From Gelatoporia subvermispora B (taxonomy: Eukaryota; Basidiomycota; Agaricomycetes; Polyporales; Gelatoporiaceae): 64,000 bases of DNA. The position numbers and the translations under genes are program-made. Positions 11,981 through 23,496 of the stretch are shown piece after piece; the first letter of the stretch is position 1; each line of letters begins with the position of its first letter. The stretch is from NCBI GenBank assembly GCA_000320605.2, contig KB445802.1:1-64000 (forward strand), read 5' to 3'. The notes under the pieces are model-generated. The model searched no databases. It saw only the letters and a list, made by a program, of their open reading frames with translations, and was not told where the DNA came from.

Positions 11981-12420
11981 GATGGGGAGCGGGACGGAGT
12001 GGGAGTGGTGAGCTATGCATAAACGTGTTGCGAGTGCGCGCAAGGTCCCTTTGTCACGAATGCGTCCGCCCCCAGCGCAAGCTGCAGAGCGATATGTGCA
12101 TAGATTAGTAGGATACGCTCGCTTGGGTTTTTTGGCATTGCACATCTGACGTTTCACCTCAGGCTGTAGGAGCGGCTCACGTGGCAAGGGATATTGCGAC
12201 CAACGAATCAGCGGACGTTGGATAGATCGTTGCTAGTCCCCGAACCGGTCCACGTCGGACCCAAGAAGGTATCGCAAAGCGATAGACTATCATGCAGTGC
12301 GGGTACAGCCCCATTTCGAAACGACTTGGCTGACGGCTTTGGTGTTCAGCTACCGCGCGCTATGAACGTTATAACTCTGGGTTGGCCAAATTACAGTTTA
12401 GCGAAAGCTCTTCGAAACAG
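11981..12420. other. Spacer, nothing recognised
   Basis: Unique-looking sequence between composite repeat copy 1 and the duplicated block upstream of the first DUF6533 copy. No gene or site seen. Confidence 0.4.
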
Positions 12421-12424
12421 CCCC

Positions 12425-13160
12425 AACGCCTGAAAGAATATGTCGAGCGCACGTCTGCCAGGCTCGGCAGTTTCCGATGGTTCCTTGCGATCTGATGTCA
12501 ACCGTCCAGTGCGTGGCAAGCGATCTGTCTTCCTGCCATGGCCGCGCGTCGACAATGATTAATGAGCGGATACTGTGCGCAAATGATTCGTCGAACACCT
12601 GCCATGCAAGGTTTCAACAGATAATCAACCATCTGCGCTCGATCTAAACGAATATGGCGAATGAACCGTCTGGACTTACACAACCCGCCGACAATATTTT
12701 TTGTAAGATGCACCTTCGTGTCTGTGCTGCGAGCTGCGAGAAGGCCCCGCCAACATGCTGAACAATGCTGGTGCTGATTATACGGCGCCCCGGTCCAGCG
12801 GAGCTGCGTCACATGGCAAGCCCGCGGCGACCAATGACCAATTTGGCTGCCATTTTCCACGAGAAACGCTTTTCGGGTGCTATGACATTTGAACTTGGAA
12901 GGCTTCGTGATCTGCCAGCCCTCTTCATGGGGATCAGCAGCGAAGCTGATAAATGACTTGGCGACTATCCTTTATATTTGGAGTCGCAAGGTCGTGCGTA
13001 GCCTGTACGTTATGCGGCCCCAGCTCCGCACAAAACCGTCATAATCGATTCGACGACCTTATCATGCCGATGGAGAACTGGCCTCAGTCTCAGAAGTCCG
13101 TATGGTCCTGTCGAACACTGTAGATAGATATAACTCATACTATTCCTGCACAGTCCCTCA
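12425..13160 (+). repeat. Duplicated block upstream of DUF6533 copy A
   Basis: This block is paralogous to 18310-19060. Shared runs include TCGAGCGCACGTCTG, GCGTGGCAAGCGATCTGTC and TCAGAAGTCC(G/A)TATGGT, in the same order and at similar spacing. It precedes DUF6533 copy A just as its partner precedes copy C, so the duplicated unit included about 0.7 kb of upstream DNA. It probably contains the promoter and first exon. Confidence 0.65.
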
Positions 13161-13240
13161 GCTCTTGCTATCATAGCCGCTACCAGTATGTTTTCTGTTA
13201 CTTCTCATCCCACTGCTGAGCCCTAACGTAGTTGTCCCAG

Positions 13241-14624
13241 CCATAGTCTGTTACGATTATATTGTAACCATCCCTCAAGAAATCGAGTACATATGGAAGC
13301 GAAAATTCAGCAAAGGCACTTTCCTATTTGGTGTCAACCGCCTCGTACTCTTTCTGTGGGCAAGCATGGGCATATGGGCCATTCAAACTGGGTTCGTTTA
13401 GCAAAGAGCGTAGCAGCTTGCAGGCGATCTGCACCGAGATGCGCTTATGATCGGCTTCACAGCTCCGTCACCGGCCGAGAACTCTTCGGGGTGTGCATTT
13501 GCCTCACAGCTGTACTTCGGGCCGGTACGTTCCATGCTTTCCTTCTCGCGTGCACGCTCATTCTCGGTGGACATCTCTGTTTAGGATTTACTGCACTTCG
13601 TATCTTCGCGATATGCCGCGGGCAATGGATGTGTTCCATTCTGATATTCGTGCTGAGCACTGCGACGGCTCTGGTATCAATTGTGATGCAATACATCTCG
13701 GGCATTAATGTCTCACGTTTATCCTAGGCTCAGCTTATCGCTCTTCATATTGATTGCAGACTCTTAGACGGATTTCTAACATCACCTACTACCGATGGAA
13801 AGTAAGTCATGAATACAATGATAGTGCGCACTCGCTTTGATGAATGTGGATGATATTAGGCGTGAGCCATTGATCACTTACAAATGACTCTGTATGACTG
13901 TTCAATCGATTTATAACAGTCGCAGAAATTGCTCTGGGATGTACCGGTCTATCTGCGGTTGCAGATATACTGGCTATTGCATGTATGTGGCGCAGAATGC
14001 ACGTCTCACAAAAATTGGGATGTACATCGTGTACTACACTTGAGGATGTCCTGCTCAGATATGGTACGCCAGGGCCGCCCGAGATCTGATCATTCTGTCC
14101 TAATCTCGTATCTTAGGTGCTGTGTATTTCGTGTACGCTTACAGCATCCGTCGTGAACGTCAGTCACTGACAGTTCTTTCATATCCAGCGCACTGCTCAT
14201 TCTCAATGTGGTCACCTTCTTGAGCAGTCATCTACATACAGACAACAATTTCTGGAGTCCTGTGAGCCAGCACTCGATACGCTGAACCCTTTTTCTTTTA
14301 ACGTGAAGGCCCGGCAGATCCTGCTGGCATTCCCGCAGTTCCAAACACCGTATGTACTCAGCTCTCTTCGGGCCCCTGGCCTCATGATCACGCAGACTGC
14401 TCTCCATCCTCGTCTCGCACTTCCTGCTGAACCTGCGCGAGGTGGCATACGGCACGCCCGCCTCGATTTCGGAGCTGACCTCATTGACTCTGCATTTCGA
14501 CCAAGTAAACGCTTCGACGTCTCATAGTCGATTGGGCTCGTTTATAGGCCCGATGGGCGCCCCTCTAAGCTGCGAGGCAGATCACGGCGACGGAGTCGGA
14601 GAACAGAGCGATTCGCGAAGATAG
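13241..14624 (+). CDS. DUF6533-type mult-pass membrane protein (copy A), first exon unresolved
   Basis: This is a fungal multi-pass membrane protein of unknown function, recognised by the hallmark after the first helix: YDYIVTIPQEIEYIWKRKFS. Exons read include 13241..13391, 13463..13524, one from 13585 carrying TALRIFAI and MCSILIFVLS, one near 13920-14075 ending DVLLRYG, then ALLILNVVTF near 14190, and a final exon with LLSILVSHFLLNLREVAYG ending at TAG 14624 after an acidic tail. Introns close in phase between the first three. The first exon (expected about 13080-13165) is frameshifted relative to copy C and carries a TAG, so either an unusual splice is used or this copy is newly dead. Copy C and fragment B are its close relatives. 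Confidence 0.55.
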
Positions 14625-15029
14625 TGCTTGTCGAGCTACAGTGTTCTCTTTACTGGGCGATATTATCAAAAGACGATCCCAGTATTACGATGTGACATCC
14701 TGATCAATTCACGAGGCTTGACCGAATGCATGCCCCGCTTTTGATAGTGCACCACCGGCACCAGCACAAGCACGGGCTGATGGAACGGCGCATGCATCGA
14801 TATCAGAGGCGTCCTATTATCGTACGCATCTGAGCAGACTGCATGTTTCTGAGTTCCCCCGAGTCCGAGCAGGTTGCGAAGGAACGGGGCTGGCGACGAT
14901 CATCGGGGCGACGACAAACGGGACATACGACCGATCTTCATCTGACTGGACGCCGCTTCGTGCCTCAAGACTGGCATGATACTCACATGATCACGGCCGA
15001 CGACGCCAGTGAGAGCACGATGCCGCAAA

Positions 15030-15410
15030 GACACAAACAGACGACGATGTCTGGAGTCGTGTGAACCAGCGCTCGATACGCCGAGATCCTTTTTCGTTTG
15101 ACGTTCAAGTCTTGCAGGTCCTGTTCGCATCCCACACTGTCCGTTCCCAATCCCCTCCTTGTCCTCTTCCCCGTACCCGCTCGGACTGCTCTCCATCGTC
15201 GTTTCGCACTTTCTGCTGGACCTGCGCGCGGCGGCATACAGCACGCCCGCCCCGAATTCGGAGGCGACTTTATCGAATCTGCACTCCGACCAAGTAAACG
15301 CTTCGACGTCGCAAAGCCGATTCGGCTCGTTCACAGGCCCGATGGGCGCGCTGAGCTACGGGGCAGACCACGACGGCGAAACCGGAGAACAGAACTCTCC
15401 ACGAGGATGA
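15030..15410 (+). pseudogene. DUF6533 3' fragment (copy B)
   Basis: Starts with intron sequence matching copy A (GTCTGGAGTCGTGTGA against CTGGAGTCCTGTGA), then the last exon: LLSIVVSHFLLDLRAAAY, a diverged middle, GSFTGPMGALSYG and an acidic end at TGA 15408-15410. All earlier exons are absent, so this is a truncated duplicate, not an active gene. Confidence 0.7.
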
Positions 15411-16291
15411 CCCCTGACGAGCTACAGCGCCCCCGCATCAGGCGACATCCTCGAATCACGATCTCGCCTTGCTCTATGTACGACGCTCGGCCGAACGCAC
15501 GAACCGCTTTTGACAGCGCATCACCAGCACGGCACCGGTACAGCGAAACGGCGCATACATCGATATCAGAGGCCGGCGGCGGCAGGAAGCGCACGGCGGC
15601 GCAAAGCCCGCGCGCGACCGCGAGGCGGCGCATACATCGATTCGAGAAGCCTCCCGCCGTGCACACCCGAGCAGAGCGCATGTTTCCGCGATCGCCGCGT
15701 CCGAGCAGGCCGCGGCGGGGAGCAAGCAGCAAGCGCACGACAAGCAGGACATGCGCCGGACGAGGGAGGACGCACAGCGCGAGGGGCGCGCCGCATCAAG
15801 CGAGGCGCCGGGGGCGTTCTCCGCCGGGCGGGAGGACGCTCCTCCTTCGCGTCCCGCAGGACACCGGGCGCGGCCGCCCCGCGCCCGGTGTCCCGTGCCC
15901 AACATGCAGGGACTGGCGGCCACCGCCGAGTTGCAGCCGTGCGCGACGCCCGGCGCGGCTGGCAAGATCCACGTGCTGGGCTGGCCGCGCACAACCGAGC
16001 CTGGAGGCGAGCAGAGGGCAGAAGGCGGAGTGGTGGCGCTCGCGCCCGGCGGAGGCATAGAGGGCGGAGCATGCGAGTAGCACGGTAGGACGCGGAGAGG
16101 GTTCGTTCTGGAGACGCACCATGAGTTGTCGAGGGCGCAGTCGCGCTAGGGTCGCGTGGCGAACTCGGGAGGGGCACGCGTCTCCGTGAACGAGGCTGAA
16201 CAAGATCGGACAGCGCCGAGAGCTGGCGAGTGTCGGTTGTCGTGAGCGGGCAGAACCTGGGCGTCACCCAAACTGCCCCTGGCGCTTGCCC

Positions 16292-16337
16292 CAGATCGGA
16301 TCGTGAGCAACCGCCGGAAAGAGCCGGACGGGCGCTC
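16292..16337 (+). repeat. Core motif of dispersed repeat, copy 2
   Basis: The clearest copy: GATCGGATCGTGAGCAACC, then GCCGGAAAGAGCCGGACG and GGCGCTC. Confidence 0.7.
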
Positions 16338-17349
16338 CATGGCCGCCTTCGTGCGCCCATCCTCGTCTGCATCATCGACCGGTTCCGTCTGCGCAGCCAC
16401 GCAGGCTCACGCTCGCTTCGTATACTCAACACGCTGCCCACGATCTGTTTGATGCCTTCCTGTCTCGCGGACCCATCGCATAGCGTCCCACCCAGCCCTT
16501 CTCCCGCTCGGGCATGCATGTCTTCCATCCCTTCCGTGCCGGCATGTGAACACTCTTAGTGACGCTCGCATAGACGACTCGACGTCGGCCTCGACGGTAT
16601 GAAGCGCACGCGCGTCGCGCGTAGTGTACATCCTCTGCCTCCTTTCGCTCTCGTCTTGCAATCGCAGTACCGCGACATAGTCATCAGCGACCGACTCGTG
16701 CGCTCCGCACGATCCCCGCTCGTTGTGCTTGAGTACGTGTCCCGGATTCAGGTCGGCAGTCATCGATCATCCACCGTATGCAGGCCTCTCTGTGCGCACT
16801 TATTCACGGCGGTTTGATGCCGATTCCGGTCCATTCTCTGACTGGCGCGCATCAGGCAGACCTTCCGTATCCTCGCGACTCGTCGGGACACCACTCGTGC
16901 CAAGACAACGGCGGCGAGTCGTGCGGATTTCGCTGGCGTACCACACAGGCTGGCTATTACCCTTGCAGCGACGACACACTCCATATATTTCACCGCATCC
17001 CGCGCTCCTGGCTACCCGACCCGTCCTACTCGCCCGAGCCCTCCTCAGACTTTTGAGCGCACGCCCGCCTGCTCACAACCTGCACGATCCTCTCCTAAGC
17101 TTCGTCTACTTGCGCCACCTCACGTTGCGCGCGGTTCGGCCGTCCACATCTCGTCGAGCACACCGTATTCTCCGCGATCTTCCGGTTCCTGCCCGCCACA
17201 CGCCTACTCCTGGTGCTCTTTGCTCTCCCCACCACCCGTCTCCGTGCTCTCCCAGACGCGTTACGCCCCGCCTCACCCTCATCTCATCTCCATCCCACCC
17301 GCTCCTTCCTACATCGCCTTCACCAGCCTCGTTTCTTCGCACCTAGGCC

Positions 17350-18130
17350 CACCGAGCAGCCATGTCTATCCCCACACCTACCCCGGCCCACACCGATAAT
17401 GCTCGCGCCGCGCGACACACACACGGCCGCGCCGCCGCGCGGCAGGCACGAGCATCCCCCCGCGCGGCGCGACCAGCGACCAGGCCTCCTTGCCCATCAA
17501 AAACCCGCCTATACCGCCCCGCTCTCGCAGTTCCCCAGCCCACTCCGCGCCTCCCATCCCCGGCTCTTTCCGCTCTCTGCGCTCCGATCCGGTCCTAGGC
17601 TGGACGACGGCCACAGGCGCAGGAAAGCAGCCCCAGCGATCCCGCGACCCGAAAACCATCCCGGGCACACCGCCTGCTCCTCTCATCGGCGCCCACCCCA
17701 TCCCCGCACCTCCTGCTCCCCGCCCTCGCCCTCGTCCTCGTCCCATCCGCCCTCACCCTTGCCCTCGCCCGCGCCCGCGCCAGGCCCCGCCCCGCCCCGC
17801 CCCCGGTCCCGCCATACACCATACACCGCACATCGCCGCGCCCCGCGCCCAGCCTCGCACACCCCGATCGCACGCCTCGCACCCCGCATCCTGCGCGCGC
17901 CCGCCATCGCGTCCCCGCCCGATCCGGCACCGCGCACGCCCCCGGGCCCCGCCCCGGAGATCCCGCCCGCGCACGCCTCCCCCAGCCCCCCGTCCCGGCG
18001 CACCCCCGGGCCTCGCCCCAGCCACCGCTGCACCATCCCGCGTGGTCGCGGGCGCGCACACGGCCGCCTGCGTACGGTGGCCCGAGTGCGCTCTTCTCGC
18101 AGGAAGTTACAGGGAAATACACGCGCAGTG
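17350..18130. other. C-rich low-complexity tract
   Basis: About 700 bp dominated by CCGC, CCCG and CCTCG words on the plus strand, worst at 17700-18010. Apparent long ORFs in several frames on both strands are compositional artefacts (Pro/Arg/Ala on plus, Gly/Arg/Ala on minus). The complementary G-runs on the minus strand could form G-quadruplexes. It joins the end of composite repeat copy 2 to the duplicated block before copy C. Confidence 0.6.
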
Positions 18131-18309
18131 AGCGGGCGCGTGCACTTGCGCAGTGTTCGCGCGATGCGGTGTCTGGCATCTCGTCTCAGGGACCGGCTCG
18201 CGCAGCCGGGAGCCCGACGAGACAGCGACAGCTGGGCAGATGGGCGTTCCTCTCAGCCTCGGTGCCTGTCAGGCAGGATACCGCGACGCGGGAGATTACC
18301 GTGCAGTGC

Positions 18310-19020
18310 GGGGACGGACGCCTGGAAGAATGCATCGAGCGCACGTCTGGCAGGCTCGGCGGTTTCCGACGGGCACTCACGAGATGATCCCAACCGTCCA
18401 CTGCGTGGCAAGCGATCTGTCCTTCTGCCGCGGCCGCGCGTCCAGCCGTGCTGCCCCAACGCATCAAGTCAGTTCCCTGCAACTGTGTCCACGAAGCCGC
18501 CCCGTCTGGGTCTTGTCCGCATATACTCGGAGGCCCGACTATGGCGCCGCACGCACACGACCCGCGCAGCACCTGTCGCACGAGCGAGGTCTCTGCTATC
18601 AATTTGCGACACGTCTGCTCAGATGCTCCTGCAAGCCCGCGTCTGTACTGTACCGTGAGCCGTGTGAAGACCTCGGCGAGAATATGCTGATCTGTGCTGG
18701 TCCGGGTGATACAGGGGCCCTGTCCACCGCACAGGCGGCGCATGGCCCTTCTGAGATGGCTGATTTGACTGCCGTTTCCCGTCAGAAATGCCACTTGGGT
18801 GCTATAGTGTCCGAGCCCAGAAGACCCTCGGTATGTCAGCCCTCTCGATGCAGATACACAGCTGTGAGACTGATAGACAATCCTGACGACTAACTTGTAT
18901 ATGTCGAGTCCCAAGGCCGTCGACAGCCTGTACGTTACACGATCGTACCTGCACAAAGCTGCCCTATCCTGTTCAAGGGCCCTCTGATGTCTCTCGAGCG
19001 AATACCTCAGCCTCAGAAGT
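18310..19020 (+). repeat. Duplicated block upstream of DUF6533 copy C
   Basis: Partner of 12425-13160, with the same ordered landmarks (TCGAGCGCACGTCTGGCAGG at 18337, GCGTGGCAAGCGATCTGTCC at 18402). No ORF is conserved between the two copies, which supports a non-coding upstream region. Confidence 0.65.
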
Positions 19021-19024
19021 CCAT

Positions 19025-20048
19025 ATGGTTCCGTCGAATACTGAGAAATATAGTTCATGCTCTTCGGGTAGTCCTCCAAATATTGCTGTCGTTGTAGCTA
19101 GCAGTACGTTCTCTGATCTCTACCATTTTACATGCCTCTGCTGACATGGGTGTCCCAGCCATAGTTTATTACAAATATATCAGCACCGCCCCGCAAGAAA
19201 TCGAATACATACGGAGGCGAAAGTTCAGCAGTGTCACGTTCTTCTTTGTTGCCAATCGTGCCATACTCTTGATGCGGGCAAGCACGGGGATATGGACCGT
19301 TAAAATTCGGTACATTTATCAAAGAGCGTAATACCGTGCAGGTGAGCCGCACCAAGACACGCTCATCGTTGAGTGCACAGTTCAGAGATTGAACTCTTCG
19401 GAATGCGTAGCTACCTTATAGTTGTGCTCTGGGCTGGTATGTTCTACGCTAGCCTATATGCTCAGCATTTGTGGAGTTCCCTGTTTAGTAGTGACTGCGA
19501 TAGGCCAGAGAAAATGGGCGTATTCCGTTCTGATATTTGTGCCGGGCACTTCCGTTGCTCTGGTAAAGTGTGATGCAACTCAACTTGCACTATGCCTCGC
19601 GTTTCTCTCAAGCGCAGTTTGTTGTTGTTCGGGTCCATTGCCATTGCCGACTCTTAGGTGGGCATACAAATAGACAATGCTATCTGGGGCTATGTAAGCC
19701 AGTACTGTATTGGCAGCTGAACTTCCTACGTTCAAGTCCGGCAGATGCTGGCAATCACTCCGCAGCTCCAAATGCCGTATGTGTTCACTTTCATTCAGGC
19801 TTTCCACCTCACATTCGTCTGGGTTCTTATCCATCACCATTTCGCACTTCCTACTGAACCTGCGCGAGGTAGCATACGGCACACCAATCTCAATCTCAGA
19901 GCAGATTTCATTAAATCTGCAATTCAACGAAGTAAATTCTGTGTCTCAAAGTCAACTAGGTTCGTCTATAGACCATATGGGTGCTCTGCCGGGCTACGGG
20001 GGAGAGAACAATGACGAAAGTAGAGGACAAAACGTAGATTCTACATGA
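19025..20048 (+). pseudogene. DUF6533-type membrane protein with internal deletion (copy C)
   Basis: Exons 19025..19103, 19159..19309 and 19381..19436 close in phase and give a normal N-terminus: MVPSNTEKYSS, a hydrophobic stretch, then YYKYISTAPQEIEYI. Compared with copy A, the LRxFAI signature at the start of the fourth exon is lost. About 460 bp holding the exons with the DVLLR-type loop and following helix are missing: sequence matching A at about 13760 joins directly to sequence matching A at about 14225 (junction near 19650). The last exon is intact (LSITISHFLLNLREVAYG, stop at 20048). It is probably non-functional, although the frame could still yield a shortened protein. Confidence 0.65.
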
Positions 20049-20793
20049 ATTGGGCGATATTCCCAGTAGTTCAGCATCAGGATGTAGCTTCGGCCTATTT
20101 ATGACGCTTTATTGACTACGTGTAATGCATGAAATGACATCTGCATACTGTGCCTCACCAATGCTTGCATGCCGTGGAAAAAGGTACTGAAAATATGCAA
20201 TCACGTTCGAGAAGATTTCCGGGCAAGACGAGGAAGTCACTGCGCAGCGAAACAAATTCGCATTACAGGCAGACACCATCTAAAGGCTCTATTAACATGT
20301 TGAGGCTACTTGCTTCAAGGTGCTACCGTCCTCATTCGCTCTGTCCGTCAGCCCGTCCCAGTGAACAATGTACTGCTTAAGCCTCGTTGGGACTACAAAA
20401 GGAGAGCACTGCTTTTTCGCTCACTTTACATGAGATGTGTCTCGATCATCTGTCTGCGTGTCGGAAGCAAACGCAGTGGGAAGGACTTCGTTCGACCTCA
20501 CGCTCGAGGCTGTTGCGTTCATCTGAACTCAATTGTGGACAGGATGTAGCGCATGGTTCCGCATTGCGGAGCTGCAGATTCCGAGAATGCGGAAATTACA
20601 AGAACGTACAGTGAAAACGATGTGGACAAAATCAGGGGTATATCAAAACCCCGAAATCATATAGATAGACCATGAGACACCATAGATAGGCTAGTGGGAT
20701 GTGTACAGGGTGTGACGACAGAGAGTACATACATGGGGGAATAAATAGGATTAAGATCGAACCCGGGCCTTTACCAGTGGATTAGACAAGATG
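20049..20793. other. Convergent intergenic region
   Basis: Lies between the ends of DUF6533 copy C (plus) and the G-alpha gene (minus). It must hold both 3' UTRs. Short ORFs near 20150-20610 (plus) show no family resemblance. Confidence 0.4.
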
Positions 20794-23496
20794 TTACACG
20801 AAATCCGCTTTTTCTAGATGTTGACGGATTATTCCGTCGCGCACTATACCATTTCCGTGGCATCAGCTCTAACGCACATGGCCACGCATCGACAGGGTGC
20901 TTACCTGACGAGAGTGTTGCCGCAGTTGCTCTGGTATTCTGAAAGCGGCAGCTAAATCAGCTGACCGACAGGTTGCGGGGCAAGCGGAGGACGTACGATG
21001 GCAGATGTCAGGTATCCGTAGAACTGACGTGGCTTCGGCGACAACTCCTTCATCTGCTCGCGGAACTTGTGATGCAGATCTGGTAGCAGCACGTCAACCG
21101 CCTTGAACTTGACGAGACAGAATCAAAGCTAAGACGTACACTTGGCGAGAACGGGCGCGGCGTTCTCGCGCTCACCAAAGCTCGGGAGGTACTTGCGTAC
21201 CTGGACGCCGCTCTGCAGTTTGCGTTCGAGCAGGTCGAACTTGTTCAAGAATACTGTGTGGGGAAGAACATGGGCGAACTATGCGTCACGGGCCCGCAGA
21301 AGCTACGTACATATGAGGATGCAATTCGCGAGCAATTTCGACGAGACAATCGCCTTCCAGAGGACAAAGGAGTCCTCAAGGCGATTCACGCGATGGTCTT
21401 CCGTGAGGAGCTCGTCAAAGCATGAGATGGGCGCGAGGAACAGGATCGCGTTCGCGTCGTCAAAGTACGGGAGCCACGCCGCGCGCTATCGACGTTCCAG
21501 AAAGAATCCTGCTCGTCAGCGTGCGACCTGGTAACGAGCGCCGGGCGACTCACCGTCGTGCGCGACCCGCCGACGTCGTAGATGATCCACTCCTTGGCGA
21601 TGTCCGAGCCCGCTGTAGCGAGCGAAGACATGTCAACGTTCGCGCGCCATGCCAAATTGGGGCGCGAGAACGCGCACTCACTCTCAGTCTCGAAGACAAG
21701 GTGGTGTTCTTGGACGCCTAGCGTGCGAAGGCGCGCACGCACGACGTCATCGTCCGACGGCTCGTATCCACGCGTCGCAATCCGGCCCACGTCGTTTAAG
21801 AAGCTACCCATCCCGCGATCCAAGAAAACGTACATCAGCGACGTGCCCATCTCAGATACCATGTGTCTCCGGCTGGAGAGAAGGGGAGAACAAGCAACTC
21901 ACAACCCAGGCCCATGATCAAGTCTCATCTTCCTACGGCGTAACATCTCCTGTACAACCTCATCCGCCCACAGCTCCGCGATTGCCTCTGCACAACTCGC
22001 AATGACCTCCGTCGCGTCATCCGTATCCATCTCGCGATCGCTACTCTCGCCCCTTCTCCTTCCCAACCGCCCGCGCGAGTGCTCTCCGAGCGAGTCGCGC
22101 CACGAGCGGTGTGCGCGGACGAAGGGCTCGCCAGGCGCGCGGCGTGCGCGTGCGTACGCCACGTCGAACGGCGTCGCGACCATCAGGTCATCGCTGTCGC
22201 CCGCGGAGGCACTCCCGATCTCGGACGGCGTCGCGGCTTCGGGCGCGTCAAACTGCTCGTCGACGGACGCGGCACCGAGCCGCCGTGTGAGGTCGGCCTC
22301 GACGCGGCGGAGGGGCGCGAGGCGGAGTTTAAGGAGCGAGTGTTTGGACGCGAATGGCAGCGGCGGTGGGGGGGACTGTTTGGACTGAGATGCGGCGGGG
22401 ACGACATGTGCGGAGTGTGCACGGCGGACAGGCTGGGTCCTTGGACGCGGTAGTGTGCTAGAGTGGTTATGGTCTGATCCGGCACTGTCGGTGGGGACAA
22501 GGGGCTGCGCGAGGGCGAAGAGCGCGGGGCGATCCGCGACGGAGGTCGGCCGGAATGGAGGGGAGGAGGAGGGCGAGCGCGCCGCGGCGTCTGCGCGGGC
22601 GAGCTCGTCGGTGAACACATCGAGGACGGTGTTCACGGAGCGGATGAGGTTGAGCTGGATAACGGCGCGCCATGAGGCACGCTCGGCTTGCCACGCGCGA
22701 CGGGCAAAGGCGAGCTGGAAGTCTATGGACAGCGAGGTCAGTAAGTCGGAAGGGAGTCTGGACACCCAAAACCGCGTCGCGTGCGTGCAAGTCGGAGACA
22801 GTAAGCTGCAGAAGCGTGGATAACCCATGTGCTCGCTGCCCAACGCTCACTTCAGCAGCCCCCAGGGCCAGGAGCCGCTTCCGATGCAATGCGACCAGCC
22901 ACTGGCCAACTGAAGGGGCTGAAGGTACCGCACCGGCCCAGGATGCATTCACAACTGGTAGAGTCATCGCCTCCCGGGCTCAGCGCAAAAGAGCGCGCCG
23001 TCATCTCCACCCCGGAGCCTCTAAGGAGCGAACCGGTCTACAGTTTTGCAGAAGGCGCGAGCGCATAGCGCTCAAAGTATGTGTCAGGCGTGGCATACGA
23101 TGGAAGTCGCTCCGATGCACTTCGGAAGTGGGTGGTCTACGCGCAAGCGACCTTTTGGCCTGAGTGAGGATAACAGGGGTAACGTACTCTTCAGCGTCGT
23201 CGATTTGCCTAACAGCGAGCTACCAGATGAGAGTCATGACCTATCATGCACAGCATTGGACACGCACCACTCTCGCTCTGACCCAGGAGCAGCAACTTAA
23301 AGAGCGACTTGTTCCGTCTCCACGCCGCACGGTCCTGACCTATCCGCTCGTCGATCTCGTCGCTGATCCGCTGTGCGTCCGCTTCCCTGCGAAGGCGAGT
23401 GTTGCGCTCCTCTTGCGACTCGTCTGGCGGGGGCGCCATGGCGCGAGTAAGGGGGTCTTCGTCCGCGAAGTTCTTGATGAAGGGCATCCTGGCCAT
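20794..23496 (-). CDS. Atypical heterotrimeric G-protein alpha subunit
   Basis: Ten exons: 23496..23268, 23208..23188, 22722..21906, 21803..21682, 21612..21554, 21485..21311, 21253..21140, 21079..20997, 20938..20905, 20843..20794. All phases close; 567 residues against about 355 usual. Motifs: P-loop GQSESGKSTT (72-81), switch I with catalytic-type Arg380 and Thr383 (RARLRT), DVGGSRT (409-415), NKFD (478-481), TSAINT, and the end DGIIRQHLEKADFV. It should bind GTP at the plasma membrane in receptor signalling. Oddities: the catalytic Gln of DVGGQ is Ser413; the N-terminus is MARMPF, so no Gly2 for myristoylation; there is no C-terminal Cys; the helical domain carries a Ser/Pro-rich insert of about 200 residues (about 115-320); and intron 2 is 465 bp, the others 57-102 bp. 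Expanded, divergent G-alpha subunits are known in agaricomycetes. Confidence 0.88.

Larger units (their letters stand above)
14840..17350 (+). repeat. Composite degenerate repeat, copy 2
   Basis: Same block order as copy 1 (8330-11980) but GC-richer and with a DUF6533 3' fragment (15030-15410) inside. Within it, 14850-14900 and 15685-15740 are themselves related (both centred on GTCCGAGCAGG). The sequence downstream of the B fragment is paralogous to that downstream of copy A: both carry GCATCGATATCAGAGGC-like runs (14793 and 15556). So DUF6533 gene tails and this repeat have been copied together. Confidence 0.6.

Noticed and set aside
17213..18658. Plus ORF of 481 codons and several overlapping ORFs
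   Set aside because: Produced by the C-rich tract; all frames on both strands stay open there because stop codons are rare in such composition.
21100..21150. Frame break in the G-alpha gene near the start of exon 8
   Set aside because: Taking the acceptor at 21080 instead of a nearer AG restores the phase and the expected sequence after LAK (YLHHKFREQMKEL), so no lesion is needed.
22183..22620. Antisense and alternate-frame ORFs over the G-alpha insert
   Set aside because: Shadows of exon 3 of the G-alpha gene, whose frame is fixed by motifs on both sides.
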